From assembly GCA_902525355.1 (NCBI GenBank), contig CABZGO010000004.1:1-64000 (forward strand): a stretch of DNA of 64,000 bases, read 5' to 3'. Shown here piece by piece: positions 9,330 to 18,669 of the stretch (positions within the stretch are counted from its first letter, which is position 1; every line of letters starts with the position of its first letter). Made by a program: the position numbers and the translations under genes. The notes under the pieces were generated by a model, which saw only the letters and a list, made by a program, of their open reading frames with translations, had not been told where the DNA came from and searched no databases. The stretch comes from an uncultured Pelagibacteraceae bacterium. Its GTDB lineage: Bacteria > Pseudomonadota > Alphaproteobacteria > Pelagibacterales > Pelagibacteraceae.

Positions 9330-9939
9330 ATATCCTATAATAGTTTTTGAAGGAGTAGAGACTTCTGGAAAATCCACTAGTTTAAAAAAAGCTATTAAAT
9401 TTTTAAAAGAAAAAAAAATTAAATATATGACTTTCAGGGAACCTGGTGGCACTAATTTTTCTGAAAAATTGAGATCATTAATGTTAAATAATAAATCAAA
9501 ATTAAATAACAAAACAGATTTATTTTTGCTAATGGCTTCTAGATCAGAGAATATTGATAAAATTTTAAGAGAAAATTATAAAAATAAAGTTGTATTGATC
9601 GATCGGTTTGTAGACTCTACATTAGCATATCAGCATTATGGAATGGGATTTGATAAAGATTTAATTTTAAAAATGAATAATTTTTTATTAGGAAATTTAA
9701 AGCCAAATTTTACTTTTTTAAGTGTTGTAAATAAAAAAAATATGTTTGAGAGGCTAAAATCTAGAAAAAATAAAAATAAATATGATCATTTTAAATATAA
9801 TTTTTATAATAAAGTTCAAAAAGGTTTTTTAAAAATTGCAAAAAAAAACAAATCTAAATACTTAATTTTGGATAGTAATAAAGATAGTTTAAAAATAATC
9901 GAAAATAAATTAATTAATAAAATAAAGAAAATTTTATAA
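9322..9939 (+). CDS. tmk: Thymidylate kinase
   Basis: Phosphorylates dTMP to dTDP. P-loop EGVETSGKST at residues 10-19, DRFVDSTLAYQ (the family's D-R-Y/F-x-x-S) and a REPGGT motif. I chose ATG 9322; a GTG one codon earlier is also in frame. Length of 205 residues is standard. Placed between dacA and holB, the usual alphaproteobacterial order. Confidence 0.95.
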   Translation: MSKYPIIVFEGVETSGKSTSLKKAIKFLKEKKIKYMTFREPGGTNFSEKLRSLMLNNKSKLNNKTDLFLLMASRSENIDKILRENYKNKVVLIDRFVDSTLAYQHYGMGFDKDLILKMNNFLLGNLKPNFTFLSVVNKKNMFERLKSRKNKNKYDHFKYNFYNKVQKGFLKIAKKNKSKYLILDSNKDSLKIIENKLINKIKKIL

Positions 9940-9942
9940 TAA

Positions 9943-10863
9943 ATGAGAGAAACAAGTAAACTGATTGGTCACCAAACTCTGTTTAGAAATTTAATTTATC
10001 TTGACCAAATACAAAATTTTCCAAATAAAATTTTAATAAGTGGTCCAAAAGGTATAGGTAAAAAAACTTTAATTAATCACTTTCTGAACTATTTTTATTC
10101 AAAAAAGTATGACACAGTTTATGATTTAAGAAAAAATGAATTTAAACTAAATAATAATTTATCTAAGCTAATATCTGCCAACTCACATCCTAATATTTTT
10201 AAAATTAAAAAAAATAAAGATAAAAAAATAATTGAAATTGACCAAATTAGAGAGATGATTCAATTTCTTAATCAAACTTCTTTTAATAATGAAAGTAGAT
10301 TTATAATAATTGAGGATATAAATTTATTAGGTATTAACTCTGCTAACGCTTTACTAAAATCTATTGAGGAACCTAATAATAATACATTTTTTATTTTAAT
10401 TAATAATTCTGAATTTAAAATTTTAGAAACAATCAAATCAAGGTGTTTAGAATATAAATCGAATTTATTAAATTCAGAAGTAATTGAAATTGTGAATAAT
10501 TATTTTAACAGTGATATATATAAAGATATTAACTTAGATTTTATAAACAATTATAATTCCCCTTCATTTTTAATATCATTGGTAAATTTTGTAGAAAGTA
10601 ATGATTTATCTATAAATAACTGTAATATTGAAGATTTTTTAGCTTATGTAATAAAAAATAAATTATATACATCTGATGAATTTATTAAAGAATATCTGAA
10701 TTTATTTATTGAACTTTTTTTCTACAAAAATATAAATAACTCCAAGAAAATTTCATTCAAAATAAAAAAGTATTTTTATCTAAAACTTTCTTACGTTAAA
10801 AAATATAACTTAGACTTTGAATCATTTTTTCTAGAATTTAATGATAAATTATTAAGTGAATAA
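9943..10863 (+). CDS. holB: DNA polymerase III delta-prime subunit
   Basis: Clamp-loader subunit, 306 residues. P-loop-like GPKGIGKKT (residues 34-42), then DQIREMIQFL, the ANALLKSIEEP box and a K-S-R-C sensor segment. The zinc-binding Cys module found after the P-loop in E. coli delta-prime is absent: the stretch from residue 45 to 85 has no Cys. The C-terminal third is Asn/Lys/Phe-rich and poorly conserved. Flanked by tmk and metG; overlaps metG by 8 bases. Confidence 0.9.
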   Translation: MRETSKLIGHQTLFRNLIYLDQIQNFPNKILISGPKGIGKKTLINHFLNYFYSKKYDTVYDLRKNEFKLNNNLSKLISANSHPNIFKIKKNKDKKIIEIDQIREMIQFLNQTSFNNESRFIIIEDINLLGINSANALLKSIEEPNNNTFFILINNSEFKILETIKSRCLEYKSNLLNSEVIEIVNNYFNSDIYKDINLDFINNYNSPSFLISLVNFVESNDLSINNCNIEDFLAYVIKNKLYTSDEFIKEYLNLFIELFFYKNINNSKKISFKIKKYFYLKLSYVKKYNLDFESFFLEFNDKLLSE

Positions 10864-12394
10864 AAATTACTATATTACAACACCAATATACTATCCATCT
10901 GCGAAGCCGCATATGGGTCACGCATATTCAAGTATTATTGCTGATTTTTTTGCTAGATTAAAAAGAATACAAGGTTTTAATGTTTATTTTTTAACTGGCA
11001 CAGATGAGCATGGACAAAAAATACAACGAGCTGCAGAAGACAAAAAAATGGATCCTTTATTATTTTGTGATGAAATTAGCAAAACTTTTAGAGATTTATC
11101 TGAAACACTAAACTTATCTAATAATGATTTCATAAGGACTACTGAAAAAAGACATGCTAAATCTGTTCAAAATCTTTGGAATATTTTAGAAAAAAAAGGT
11201 GAAATTTACTTGTCAAAGTACTCAGGTTGGTATTCCGTATCAGATGAAGCATTTTACACGGAAAGTGAAATTGAAGATTTAGATGGTGTAAAAAAATCAA
11301 TTAGCTCAGGTTCAAAAGTAGAGTGGGTAGAAGAAGAGTCTTATTTTTTTAAATTATCAAATTGGCAAGATAAATTGATTGAGTTTTATAATAATAATCC
11401 AGATTTTATACTACCTGAAACAAGAAAAAATGAAGTTGTTAGTTTTGTTAAATCTGGATTAAAAGATTTATCTGTAAGTAGAAAATCATTTAATTGGGGC
11501 ATAAAAGTTCCATCTAACAAAGATCATGTTATTTATGTTTGGTTGGATGCTTTAACAAATTATTTAAGCGCTTTAAATTATCCAAATGAAAGTGATGATT
11601 TGTATAAATCTTTTTGGCCTGCAGATTTACATCTAATTGGAAAAGATATATTAAGATTTCATGCTATTTATTGGCCAGCTTTTCTATTAGCAGCTAACTT
11701 AAAACCACCAAAAAGAGTATTTGGTCACGGATGGATACTTTCTGGCGATGAAAAAATGTCAAAATCCAAAGGTAATATTTTAGACCCACTTGAGATTATA
11801 GATACTTATGGTTTAGATCCTTTAAGATATTACTTGATAAAAGAAGTTTCCTTCGGAAATGATGGAAATATTTCTCAAGATAAATTAGAGTCTTGTATAA
11901 ATAGTGATTTAGCAAATAATTATGGAAACCTTTGTCAAAGAGTACTAGCGTTTTGTGATAAAAATGCTAACCTAGAAGTTCCTGATACTGTTACCTTTAC
12001 TGATGAAGATAAATTTATCTTAGATCAATATTCTAAATATTATGATAATTTAATAAAATATTCTGATAATCAAGATATAAATTTATATATAAATTTTATT
12101 GTTGAACAGTTATTTTCAGCAAATAAGTATTTTAATGATCAAGAGCCATGGAAAAAAAAGAATGATAAATTAAGGATGAATACTATTATTTATGTTGCAT
12201 TGGAACTGATAAGAAAAGTAACTATATTACTATATCCAATTATACCTAGCTCATCTCTCAAAGTTTTAAAAATATTTGGTATAAAGGAAGATAAAATTGA
12301 TTTTGAGACAATTAAGGAAAATAATTATTTAAAGAATGGTCTTAAATTAAGTAAATTAGGTATATTATTTAAAAAGATTGAGAATAATGATTGA
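10856..12394 (+). CDS. metG: Methionyl-tRNA synthetase
   Basis: Class I synthetase charging initiator and elongator tRNA-Met. The HIGH-type motif is HMGH at residues 19-22, KMSKS at 300-304, and TGTDEHGQKIQ is the substrate-binding stretch. 512 residues with no C-terminal tRNA-binding (Trbp111-like) domain, as in many short bacterial forms. The start is GTG at 10856, inside the end of holB; it is the only start that keeps the conserved YYITTPIYYP beginning. Confidence 0.97.
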   Translation: MNKNYYITTPIYYPSAKPHMGHAYSSIIADFFARLKRIQGFNVYFLTGTDEHGQKIQRAAEDKKMDPLLFCDEISKTFRDLSETLNLSNNDFIRTTEKRHAKSVQNLWNILEKKGEIYLSKYSGWYSVSDEAFYTESEIEDLDGVKKSISSGSKVEWVEEESYFFKLSNWQDKLIEFYNNNPDFILPETRKNEVVSFVKSGLKDLSVSRKSFNWGIKVPSNKDHVIYVWLDALTNYLSALNYPNESDDLYKSFWPADLHLIGKDILRFHAIYWPAFLLAANLKPPKRVFGHGWILSGDEKMSKSKGNILDPLEIIDTYGLDPLRYYLIKEVSFGNDGNISQDKLESCINSDLANNYGNLCQRVLAFCDKNANLEVPDTVTFTDEDKFILDQYSKYYDNLIKYSDNQDINLYINFIVEQLFSANKYFNDQEPWKKKNDKLRMNTIIYVALELIRKVTILLYPIIPSSSLKVLKIFGIKEDKIDFETIKENNYLKNGLKLSKLGILFKKIENND

Positions 12395-13148
12395 TTCACA
12401 TTGTCACCTAGATCATGAACCTTTACTAAATAATATTGATGATATTTTAGCTAAATGTAAAAAAGAGGGTATTCAAAAAGTATTAACAATATCAACAACA
12501 TTAAAGGGTTTTCCTAAAATTTTAGAGATTATAGACAAAGATGAAATGATATTTGGAACCTTTGGTATACATCCGCATGAAACTAACAATGACCAACTAT
12601 CAAAAGACGAAATAATAAAAAAAATTAATATTAATAATAAAATAATTGGAGTAGGCGAGTCAGGTTTAGATTTTTATTATAATAATAGTGACAAAGATAA
12701 ACAAATAACGAGTTTTAAAAATCATGTAGATGCAGCATTAGAATTAGATATGCCTTTAATTGTACATTCTAGAAATGCAGAAGCTGAAACATATGAAATA
12801 TTAAAAAATTCTAATAAGAATTTAAAAATACTCATGCATTGTTTTACAGGATCCCTATCATTTGCTTCAAAACTAATGGAACTTAATTCTTACTTTTCAG
12901 CTAGTGGTATTATTACATTTAAGAATAGCACTGATCTTCAAAATACTTTCAAAGAATTACCATTAGAAAGGTTGCTAATTGAAACAGATAGTCCTTTTTT
13001 AGCACCTGAGCCAATGAGAGGCAAGAAAAATGAACCATCTTTTGTACGTTACACTTTAAAAAAATTATCAGATTTAAAAAATGTTGATAGTGAAGAATTG
13101 GATAAAATAACTACTGACAATTTTAATAAGTTATTCTTTAATAAATGA
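12387..13148 (+). CDS. TatD-family metal-dependent DNase/hydrolase
   Basis: TIM-barrel hydrolase; characterised TatD proteins are 3'-5' exonucleases. Metal motifs are all present: DSHCHLD at the start, GIHPHE, GESGLDFYY, PLIVHSR, HCFTG and ETDSPFLAP. I chose the ATG at 12387 (MIDSHCHLD), which overlaps the metG stop by 8 bases; a TTG at 12378 is in frame but less likely. The metG-tatD-MBL order is common in alphaproteobacteria. Confidence 0.92.
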   Translation: MIDSHCHLDHEPLLNNIDDILAKCKKEGIQKVLTISTTLKGFPKILEIIDKDEMIFGTFGIHPHETNNDQLSKDEIIKKININNKIIGVGESGLDFYYNNSDKDKQITSFKNHVDAALELDMPLIVHSRNAEAETYEILKNSNKNLKILMHCFTGSLSFASKLMELNSYFSASGIITFKNSTDLQNTFKELPLERLLIETDSPFLAPEPMRGKKNEPSFVRYTLKKLSDLKNVDSEELDKITTDNFNKLFFNK

Positions 13149-13918
13149 GCATAAAATTTACCATTTTGGGCTGTGGCAGTTCTCTAGGTATACCTCGAAT
13201 TGATGGATACTATGGAAATTGTGATCCAAAGAATAAAAAAAATGTACGGTCAAGATGTTCGGCTTTAATAAGTTCGAAGAACCTAAATATTCTAATTGAT
13301 ACTTCTCCTGATTTAAAATCTCAATTATTAAAAAATAAAGTTAAAAATATTGATACAGTTTTTTATACTCACTCTCATGCTGATCAAACACATGGAATTA
13401 ATGAGTTGAGAGTTTTCTCTTTAAAAAATAGAAAAAAAATATCAATTTATGCAGATCCTATCACAAAGAAAAATCTTAAAAATACTTTTGGATATTGTTT
13501 TAAAGATTATAGAAATTATCCGTCTATACTTGATGCTAAAACATTAAAAAAAAAGCATTTACTTAAAGATTTAAAAACAAAAATTATTATTAAATCTTTA
13601 AAGGTTCATCATGGATCAATAAAAAGTATTTGTTATATAATTAATGACAAATGTGCTTATGCACCTGATGTTAATAAGATAGACAACAAAGATTTAAAAT
13701 ATCTTAAGAATTTAAAATATCTCATTATAGACTGTTTACGATATAATTTTCATCCGACTCATTTTAATTTAGAGGATGTTTTGAAATTAATTAATAAAAT
13801 TAAGCCAAAGAATACAATTCTTACTAATTTAAGTAACGAAATTGACTATAATGAAATAAAAAAATTGTTACCTAAAAATGTAACTCCTGCACATGATGGT
13901 TTGACAATACTAATTTAA
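13145..13918 (+). CDS. MBL-fold metallo-hydrolase (PhnP-like) with an altered metal motif
   Basis: 257 residues with a metallo-beta-lactamase fold: ILGCGSSLGIPR at the start, IDTSPDL, the metal motif H76-S-H78-A-D80-Q81 followed by THGI, a later KVHHGSIKS and a C-terminal H-D-G. In the family the motif is H-x-H-x-D-H; here the last His is Gln (CAA codon), so the second metal site is changed. Close relatives act on cyclic phosphodiester-like substrates or are uncharacterised, and the substrate here is unknown. ATGA overlap with tatD; convergent overlap of 9 bases with the peroxidase gene. Confidence 0.85.
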   Translation: MSIKFTILGCGSSLGIPRIDGYYGNCDPKNKKNVRSRCSALISSKNLNILIDTSPDLKSQLLKNKVKNIDTVFYTHSHADQTHGINELRVFSLKNRKKISIYADPITKKNLKNTFGYCFKDYRNYPSILDAKTLKKKHLLKDLKTKIIIKSLKVHHGSIKSICYIINDKCAYAPDVNKIDNKDLKYLKNLKYLIIDCLRYNFHPTHFNLEDVLKLINKIKPKNTILTNLSNEIDYNEIKKLLPKNVTPAHDGLTILI

Positions 13919-14458
13919 TAGACTTTCTATTTTTTTAATAATTTTATTTGAGGTTGGTTTCGTTAAAGATGCATATGTATCTTCAATTTTACCCTCCTTA
14001 TTTACTAATATCTTGTAAAAATTCCATTTTGGAACAGCAGATTTCCCATAATTTGCTTTAGCCCATTTGTAAATTTCATGCGCGTTATCGCCTTTTACAT
14101 CAGTTATTTCTGTTAGTGGAAAGTTAATATTAAAATTAACCTCACAAAATTCTTTAACATCATTATTATTTTTCTTTTCCTGATTAAATGAATTTGATGG
14201 AATACCAAGTACAATTAATCCTTTATCTCGGTATTTATCCCATAATTCTTGCATATCGTCATATTGTTTTGTAAATCCACAATAACTTGCTGTATTTACA
14301 ATCAGAATAGGTTTTCCTTTAAAATCTTTAAAATCTATTACATCACCTGAGATACTGTTAATTTTAAAATCAAAGAAAATTTTTTCATAATCAGCATGCG
14401 ATGAACTTTTAAAAAAAATCATAATTATAGTGATTCCAATTACTAGTAGGTTTTTCAT
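13910..14458 (-). CDS. Glutathione peroxidase-family thiol peroxidase, exported
   Basis: Reduces peroxides using a catalytic Cys. C60 in NTASYCGFT, Q93 in FNQE and W145-N146 in PKWNFYK form the GPx catalytic set. The resolving-type Cys position of the thioredoxin-dependent class may be C105 (EFCEVN). A hydrophobic N-terminus of about 22 residues (LLVIGITIIMIFF, then SHA) predicts export to the periplasm. Eight bases separate it from nhaA upstream. Confidence 0.92.
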   Translation of the reverse strand: MKNLLVIGITIIMIFFKSSSHADYEKIFFDFKINSISGDVIDFKDFKGKPILIVNTASYCGFTKQYDDMQELWDKYRDKGLIVLGIPSNSFNQEKKNNNDVKEFCEVNFNINFPLTEITDVKGDNAHEIYKWAKANYGKSAVPKWNFYKILVNKEGKIEDTYASLTKPTSNKIIKKIESLLN

Positions 14459-14466
14459 TATTTAAA

Positions 14467-15639
14467 TTATCTATTTGGTGTAAGTAGTATTAAAAAGTAT
14501 CCAAATAAAGTGGATAATAATGACCCAGTCAAAACTCCAATTTTTACTCCATCCATATACTGCAAATTATCTGCAAATGCTAAATTTCCAACAAATAAAC
14601 TCATTGTAAAACCGATTCCCGTTAAAACTCCAACCCCATAAAAATTATACCAACTTGTATTACTAGGCATTTGAGCAATTTTTAACTTAATTGATACATA
14701 TGAAAATACAAATACACCCAATTGTTTTCCAAAAAACAAGCCAAGAACTATTCCTAGAGGAACTTTATCAAGCAAAGATGAAAAGGATAAACCTTCTAAT
14801 GACACACCTGCATTTGCAAAAGCAAAAATAGGCATTATTCCAAATGCAACATAAGGACTTATTGCATGCTCAACCTTAATTAAAAGTGAAAAATCTTTAT
14901 CTTTTTTTCTATGAGGAATTGTCATTGCTAGTAAAACACCGGCTATAGTTGCATGTATTCCAGAATTATGAGTAAAATCCCATAAGAAAATTCCAACTAC
15001 TAGATAGGGTAGAAATCTTTTTACTTTAAATTTATTGATAACTAATAGAGCAATAAATGCTAAAAGCATCAATGATAAATATTTGATACTTAAATCACCT
15101 GAGTAAAACAAAGCAATTATAACTATTGCTCCAAGATCATCAATAATTGCTAAAGCCGTTAAAAATACCTTTAAAGAAAGAGGCACTCTACTTCCTAATA
15201 ATGATAATACACCTAAAGAGAAAGCAATATCTGTAGCTGATGGTATTGCCCAACCTTTTAAGGTTTCTCCATCTCCTAGGTTTATAAAAACATATATTAG
15301 CGCAGGAACTACCATTCCACCTACTGCTGCTATTATTGGAAGTAGAGCTTGTTTAATATTCGACAATTCACCCTGTAAAAATTCTCTTTTAATTTCAAGT
15401 GTTACAAAAAAGAAAAATATTGCCATTAATGCATCATTTATCCAATGTAAAACTGAAAGTTTAAGACCAAAATTATTTATTCCAATAAATAAATATTTTT
15501 CTAATGTTGAAAAATATAACGTTGATAATTCAGAATTACTAATAATCAGGGCAATTATAGCTGCGAAAAGAAGAACTATTCCACTTGCTGCTTCAAGTTT
15601 AAAAAAAGATAGAAAACCTTTTGTAATTTTTTGAATCAT
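14467..15639 (-). CDS. nhaA: Na+/H+ antiporter NhaA
   Basis: Electrogenic Na+/H+ exchanger of the inner membrane, 390 residues, about 12 helices. The conserved acidic residues are present: D137 in PSATDIAFSLG and the pair D167-D168 in ALAIIDDLGA, matching D133, D163 and D164 of the E. coli protein. Relevant to life in sea water. Two bases downstream of the zinc-ribbon gene on the same strand. Confidence 0.97.
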   Translation of the reverse strand: MIQKITKGFLSFFKLEAASGIVLLFAAIIALIISNSELSTLYFSTLEKYLFIGINNFGLKLSVLHWINDALMAIFFFFVTLEIKREFLQGELSNIKQALLPIIAAVGGMVVPALIYVFINLGDGETLKGWAIPSATDIAFSLGVLSLLGSRVPLSLKVFLTALAIIDDLGAIVIIALFYSGDLSIKYLSLMLLAFIALLVINKFKVKRFLPYLVVGIFLWDFTHNSGIHATIAGVLLAMTIPHRKKDKDFSLLIKVEHAISPYVAFGIMPIFAFANAGVSLEGLSFSSLLDKVPLGIVLGLFFGKQLGVFVFSYVSIKLKIAQMPSNTSWYNFYGVGVLTGIGFTMSLFVGNLAFADNLQYMDGVKIGVLTGSLLSTLFGYFLILLTPNR

Positions 15640-15641
15640 AA

Positions 15642-16151
15642 TTAGTTAGCGAGATCTTTAAAAAAAAGTTTTAAATCTAACAAAGTTTCGTAAAGACTAT
15701 CAAATAAAGGAACTATACCAGGAAATATATTAGATAAATTATATTTTAATGTATCTAATAAAAAAATCAGACCCAATAAAGATATTAAAAAAATTGCAAA
15801 ATATATAAATATCATCTTAATTTTGAAGCCTGTCTCATTATTCACTCTTTCATCATTTTTTTCAGTTTCTGAACCATCAGTTTTTATTTCTGATATGACC
15901 TCTTTATTTATATCTGAAGTGTCCTTATCATTAATTTTTTCCTTAAATTTATTACCTTTTTTTGAGGTATCAATATCTATTTCAGAGATTTTGTCTTCAG
16001 ATATTTTTTTTTCATCAGTTTTTTTATTTAGGATTATTTTATAGTGCCAGACATGGTCACAATTACCACACTTAAGTGATCTACCGTTTTCAGGTATTAA
16101 CTTTTCATCAAGATTGAATTTTTTATTACAATTGGGACATTCTATGATCAT
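15642..16151 (-). CDS. MJ0042-type zinc-ribbon protein with C-terminal membrane helix
   Basis: Starts with a zinc ribbon (IIECPNC, then KCGNCDHVW), typical of the MJ0042 family in alphaproteobacteria. A charged, Lys/Glu/Ser-rich, probably disordered linker of about 70 residues follows, then one hydrophobic helix (about residues 110-132) and a short tail. The topology suggests a cytoplasmic zinc ribbon tethered to the membrane. ATG 16151 is preferred over an in-frame TTG at 16178. Function unknown; probably co-transcribed with nhaA. Confidence 0.8.
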   Translation of the reverse strand: MIIECPNCNKKFNLDEKLIPENGRSLKCGNCDHVWHYKIILNKKTDEKKISEDKISEIDIDTSKKGNKFKEKINDKDTSDINKEVISEIKTDGSETEKNDERVNNETGFKIKMIFIYFAIFLISLLGLIFLLDTLKYNLSNIFPGIVPLFDSLYETLLDLKLFFKDLAN

Positions 16152-16245
16152 ATGATCTCTTATAGCATTAAATATCAAATTTATTATAAATTTGTAACTA
16201 ATATACCTTTGAATTTTGTTTTATCTGCTGTATTAGTACAGCAAT

Positions 16246-16322
<77 letters not shown>

Positions 16323-16328
16323 TTAATT

Positions 16329-16610
16329 ATGAAAAAAGCTAAAATCTACAAACCATCTAAAACGGCTATGCAGTCAGGTATGAAAAAGTTCGATAAATGG
16401 ATTATTGAATTTATTACAAAAGATCCTGGCAAAAACCCACTTATGGGTTGGGAAAGTTCCTCGGATACTTACTCAGAATTAAATTTGGAATTTAAGTCTA
16501 AAGATTTGGCTATTGAGTATGCTAAAAAAAATAATATTGATTTTGAAGTTATTGAGCCACAAAAAAGAAAATTAACTAAAAAATCCTACGCAGATAATTT
16601 TATAAAATAA
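16329..16610 (+). CDS. NDUFS4-like accessory subunit of NADH dehydrogenase (ETC complex I)
   Basis: 93 residues matching the ETC_C1 NDUFS4 family across its length: ARIYKP-like KIYKPSKTAMQSG, a W-x-x-E-F segment, NPLMGWESSSDT, and the end Y-A-x-x-N-x-I-D-F-E-V-x-E-P. In mitochondria and alphaproteobacteria this subunit stabilises the NADH-oxidising arm of complex I. It is encoded apart from nuo genes here. Its stop overlaps the next start by one base (TAATG). Confidence 0.9.
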   Translation: MKKAKIYKPSKTAMQSGMKKFDKWIIEFITKDPGKNPLMGWESSSDTYSELNLEFKSKDLAIEYAKKNNIDFEVIEPQKRKLTKKSYADNFIK

Positions 16611-17611
16611 TGTTCAGGTTTTTTACAGTAAAAAAATGGTATTTATGGTCATGGGCAGGTTCATTTGTAATTTTGTCCTCTTTATGGGTACAAGTAAAAA
16701 TTGATGTCAAAATAAATGAGTGGTTTGGTGAATTTTATGACATGATCCAAAAAGCACTGGGTGCGCCCAATGCTATTACAATTGAGGAATATTGGGCTAG
16801 TTTATTTTCATTTATTATACTTGCGGCTATGTACGTGGGAGTTGCTGTAATTGTTAGTTATTTTACTTCACATTATTTATTTAGATGGAGAACAGCTATG
16901 GTTGAATATTATCATAGCGTTTACGAAAAGGCTCGAAAAATTGAAGGGGCTTCACAGAGAGTTCAAGAGGACACAATTAAATTTTCGAGAATAATGGAGT
17001 CTTTAGGAACAAGTTTAATAGAGGCAATAATGATATTAGTTGAATTCATGCCAATTTTATTTGGTTTAAGCATTGGAATACCAATATTTTTTTTTGGAGA
17101 TTGGGAGTATGGTCTGATTGTAGGAGCTCTTATATGGTCTATAGGTGGTACAATTTTTTTAATTATTTTAGGATTAATATTAAGATTAGTTGGTGTTGAA
17201 TATGATCTTCAAAAAAAAGAGGCTGCTTATAGAAAAATTTTAGTTATAGCTGAGGATGATGGCACTGTAAGACCAAAAACAATAGAGGAGCTATTTGAGG
17301 GTGTTAGAAGTATTCATTTTTTAAGTTATATTAGATATTTATATTTTAATATTGGAAGAATAGCATACTTGCAAGCGAATGTATTATCTGCATACGTATT
17401 TCTTGCTCCTGCTATAGTTGCTGGTGCTGTTACTCTTGGTGTAATGCAACAAATCATAAGAGCGTTTGGTCGTGTAGAAGGATCTATGCAGTATATTTTA
17501 AAAGCATGGCCAACAATTATTGAACTAGCAAGTGTTTACAAAAGATTAAGAGAGTTTGAATATAAGCTACAAGTTGAGGATAAAAGAAGCGAGAGTGAAT
17601 ATAAATTGTAA
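16610..17611 (+). CDS. SbmA/BacA-family peptide transporter-like membrane protein
   Basis: 333 residues, several membrane helices. It carries the family's RWRTAMVEYYHSVY and IEGASQRVQEDTIKFSRI blocks, a middle GVEYDLQKKEAAYR segment and the late RVEGSMQYILKAWPTIIEL segment. SbmA and BacA are proton-driven importers of peptides and peptide antibiotics. The protein is shorter than E. coli SbmA (about 400), mainly at the N-terminus. No ATPase domain follows, so it is not the YddA/ABCD type. Confidence 0.87.
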   Translation: MFRFFTVKKWYLWSWAGSFVILSSLWVQVKIDVKINEWFGEFYDMIQKALGAPNAITIEEYWASLFSFIILAAMYVGVAVIVSYFTSHYLFRWRTAMVEYYHSVYEKARKIEGASQRVQEDTIKFSRIMESLGTSLIEAIMILVEFMPILFGLSIGIPIFFFGDWEYGLIVGALIWSIGGTIFLIILGLILRLVGVEYDLQKKEAAYRKILVIAEDDGTVRPKTIEELFEGVRSIHFLSYIRYLYFNIGRIAYLQANVLSAYVFLAPAIVAGAVTLGVMQQIIRAFGRVEGSMQYILKAWPTIIELASVYKRLREFEYKLQVEDKRSESEYKL

Positions 17612-17614
17612 TTA

Positions 17615-18559
17615 ATGAAGTTAACAAAGGAATTATTAAATAATCTTATAGAAATAACCTCAAACTCTGCAATTGCTTGTTTTCCATATATTGGAAAGAA
17701 TGAAAAAATATTAGCAGATAAAGCTGCAACAGACGTGATGAGAGTGCAACTTAATAAATTAAATATTAAGGGTAAAGTTGTGATAGGTGAAGGTGAGCTT
17801 GATGAAGCACCTATGCTTTACATTGGTGAAGAGTTAGGAAGTGGAAATGGACCAGAAATAGATATTGCTGTTGATCCAGTAGAAGGTACTAATTTTGTGG
17901 CAAAAAATCTGCCGGGCTCAATGTCTGTTTTAGCTGTGGCAGAAAAAGGGAAATTATTAAATGCACCTGAAACTTATATGGAAAAAATTGCTACTGGTAG
18001 TCATATACCTAAAGGTAGTATGGATATTGATTTTACTGTTGAAAAAAATATTAATATTTATTCTGATATAACAAATAAAAAAAAATCAGATATAACAGTT
18101 TGCATTCTTAATAGACTAAGACATAGTAAAATTATAAGTGAATTAAAAAGGTTAAATGTTAATATAAAACTCATTACTGATGGAGATGTATCTGGAGCTT
18201 TACTTGTATCTGATAAGAAATATAATGTTGATATTTTCATGGGTATTGGCGGAGGTCCTGAAGGCGTAATAGTAGCTGCTGCATTAGACTCATTAAATTG
18301 TAATTTTCAAGGTAGATTTTTATTTAAAACTGAGAATGACATAAAAAGAGCAAAAGATATGGGTATAAAAGATTTTAATAAAAAATATGAGATTAATGAA
18401 ATAGTGAGAGGAGAAAGTTTTTTTTGTGCAACAGGCATCACTTCTGGAGAATTAATGAATGGTATAATTAAAGAAGACAATAATTATATAACTGAGACAA
18501 TTTTTACTTATAAAAAGTCTGACTTAAAAGTTGTAAAAAAAAAGGTTTCACTTACTTGA
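17615..18559 (+). CDS. glpX: Fructose-1,6-bisphosphatase, class II (GlpX)
   Basis: Gluconeogenic phosphatase, 314 residues. The metal and substrate motifs are clear: KAATDVMR, GEGELDEAPMLYIGE and D-P-V-E-G-T-N, then GGGPEGVIVAAAL near residue 213. Starts three bases after the sbmA-like gene. No class I Fbp is seen in this window. Confidence 0.95.
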   Translation: MKLTKELLNNLIEITSNSAIACFPYIGKNEKILADKAATDVMRVQLNKLNIKGKVVIGEGELDEAPMLYIGEELGSGNGPEIDIAVDPVEGTNFVAKNLPGSMSVLAVAEKGKLLNAPETYMEKIATGSHIPKGSMDIDFTVEKNINIYSDITNKKKSDITVCILNRLRHSKIISELKRLNVNIKLITDGDVSGALLVSDKKYNVDIFMGIGGGPEGVIVAAALDSLNCNFQGRFLFKTENDIKRAKDMGIKDFNKKYEINEIVRGESFFCATGITSGELMNGIIKEDNNYITETIFTYKKSDLKVVKKKVSLT

Positions 18560-18594
18560 TTAATTGAAAAAATTACAATAAAAGATCCATCATT

Positions 18595-18669
18595 GGTCCC
18601 TTCGTCTATCGGTTAGGACACATGGTTTTCATCCATGAAAGAGGGGTTCGATTCCCCTAGGGACCGCCA
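18595..18669 (+). tRNA. tRNA-Glu (UUC)
   Basis: Acceptor GGTCCCT/AGGGACC, anticodon stem CATGG/CCATG around TTTTCAT with anticodon TTC, T arm GGGGG-type stem with loop TTCGATT, discriminator G and encoded CCA. The bamE stop on the other strand follows directly. Confidence 0.97.
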
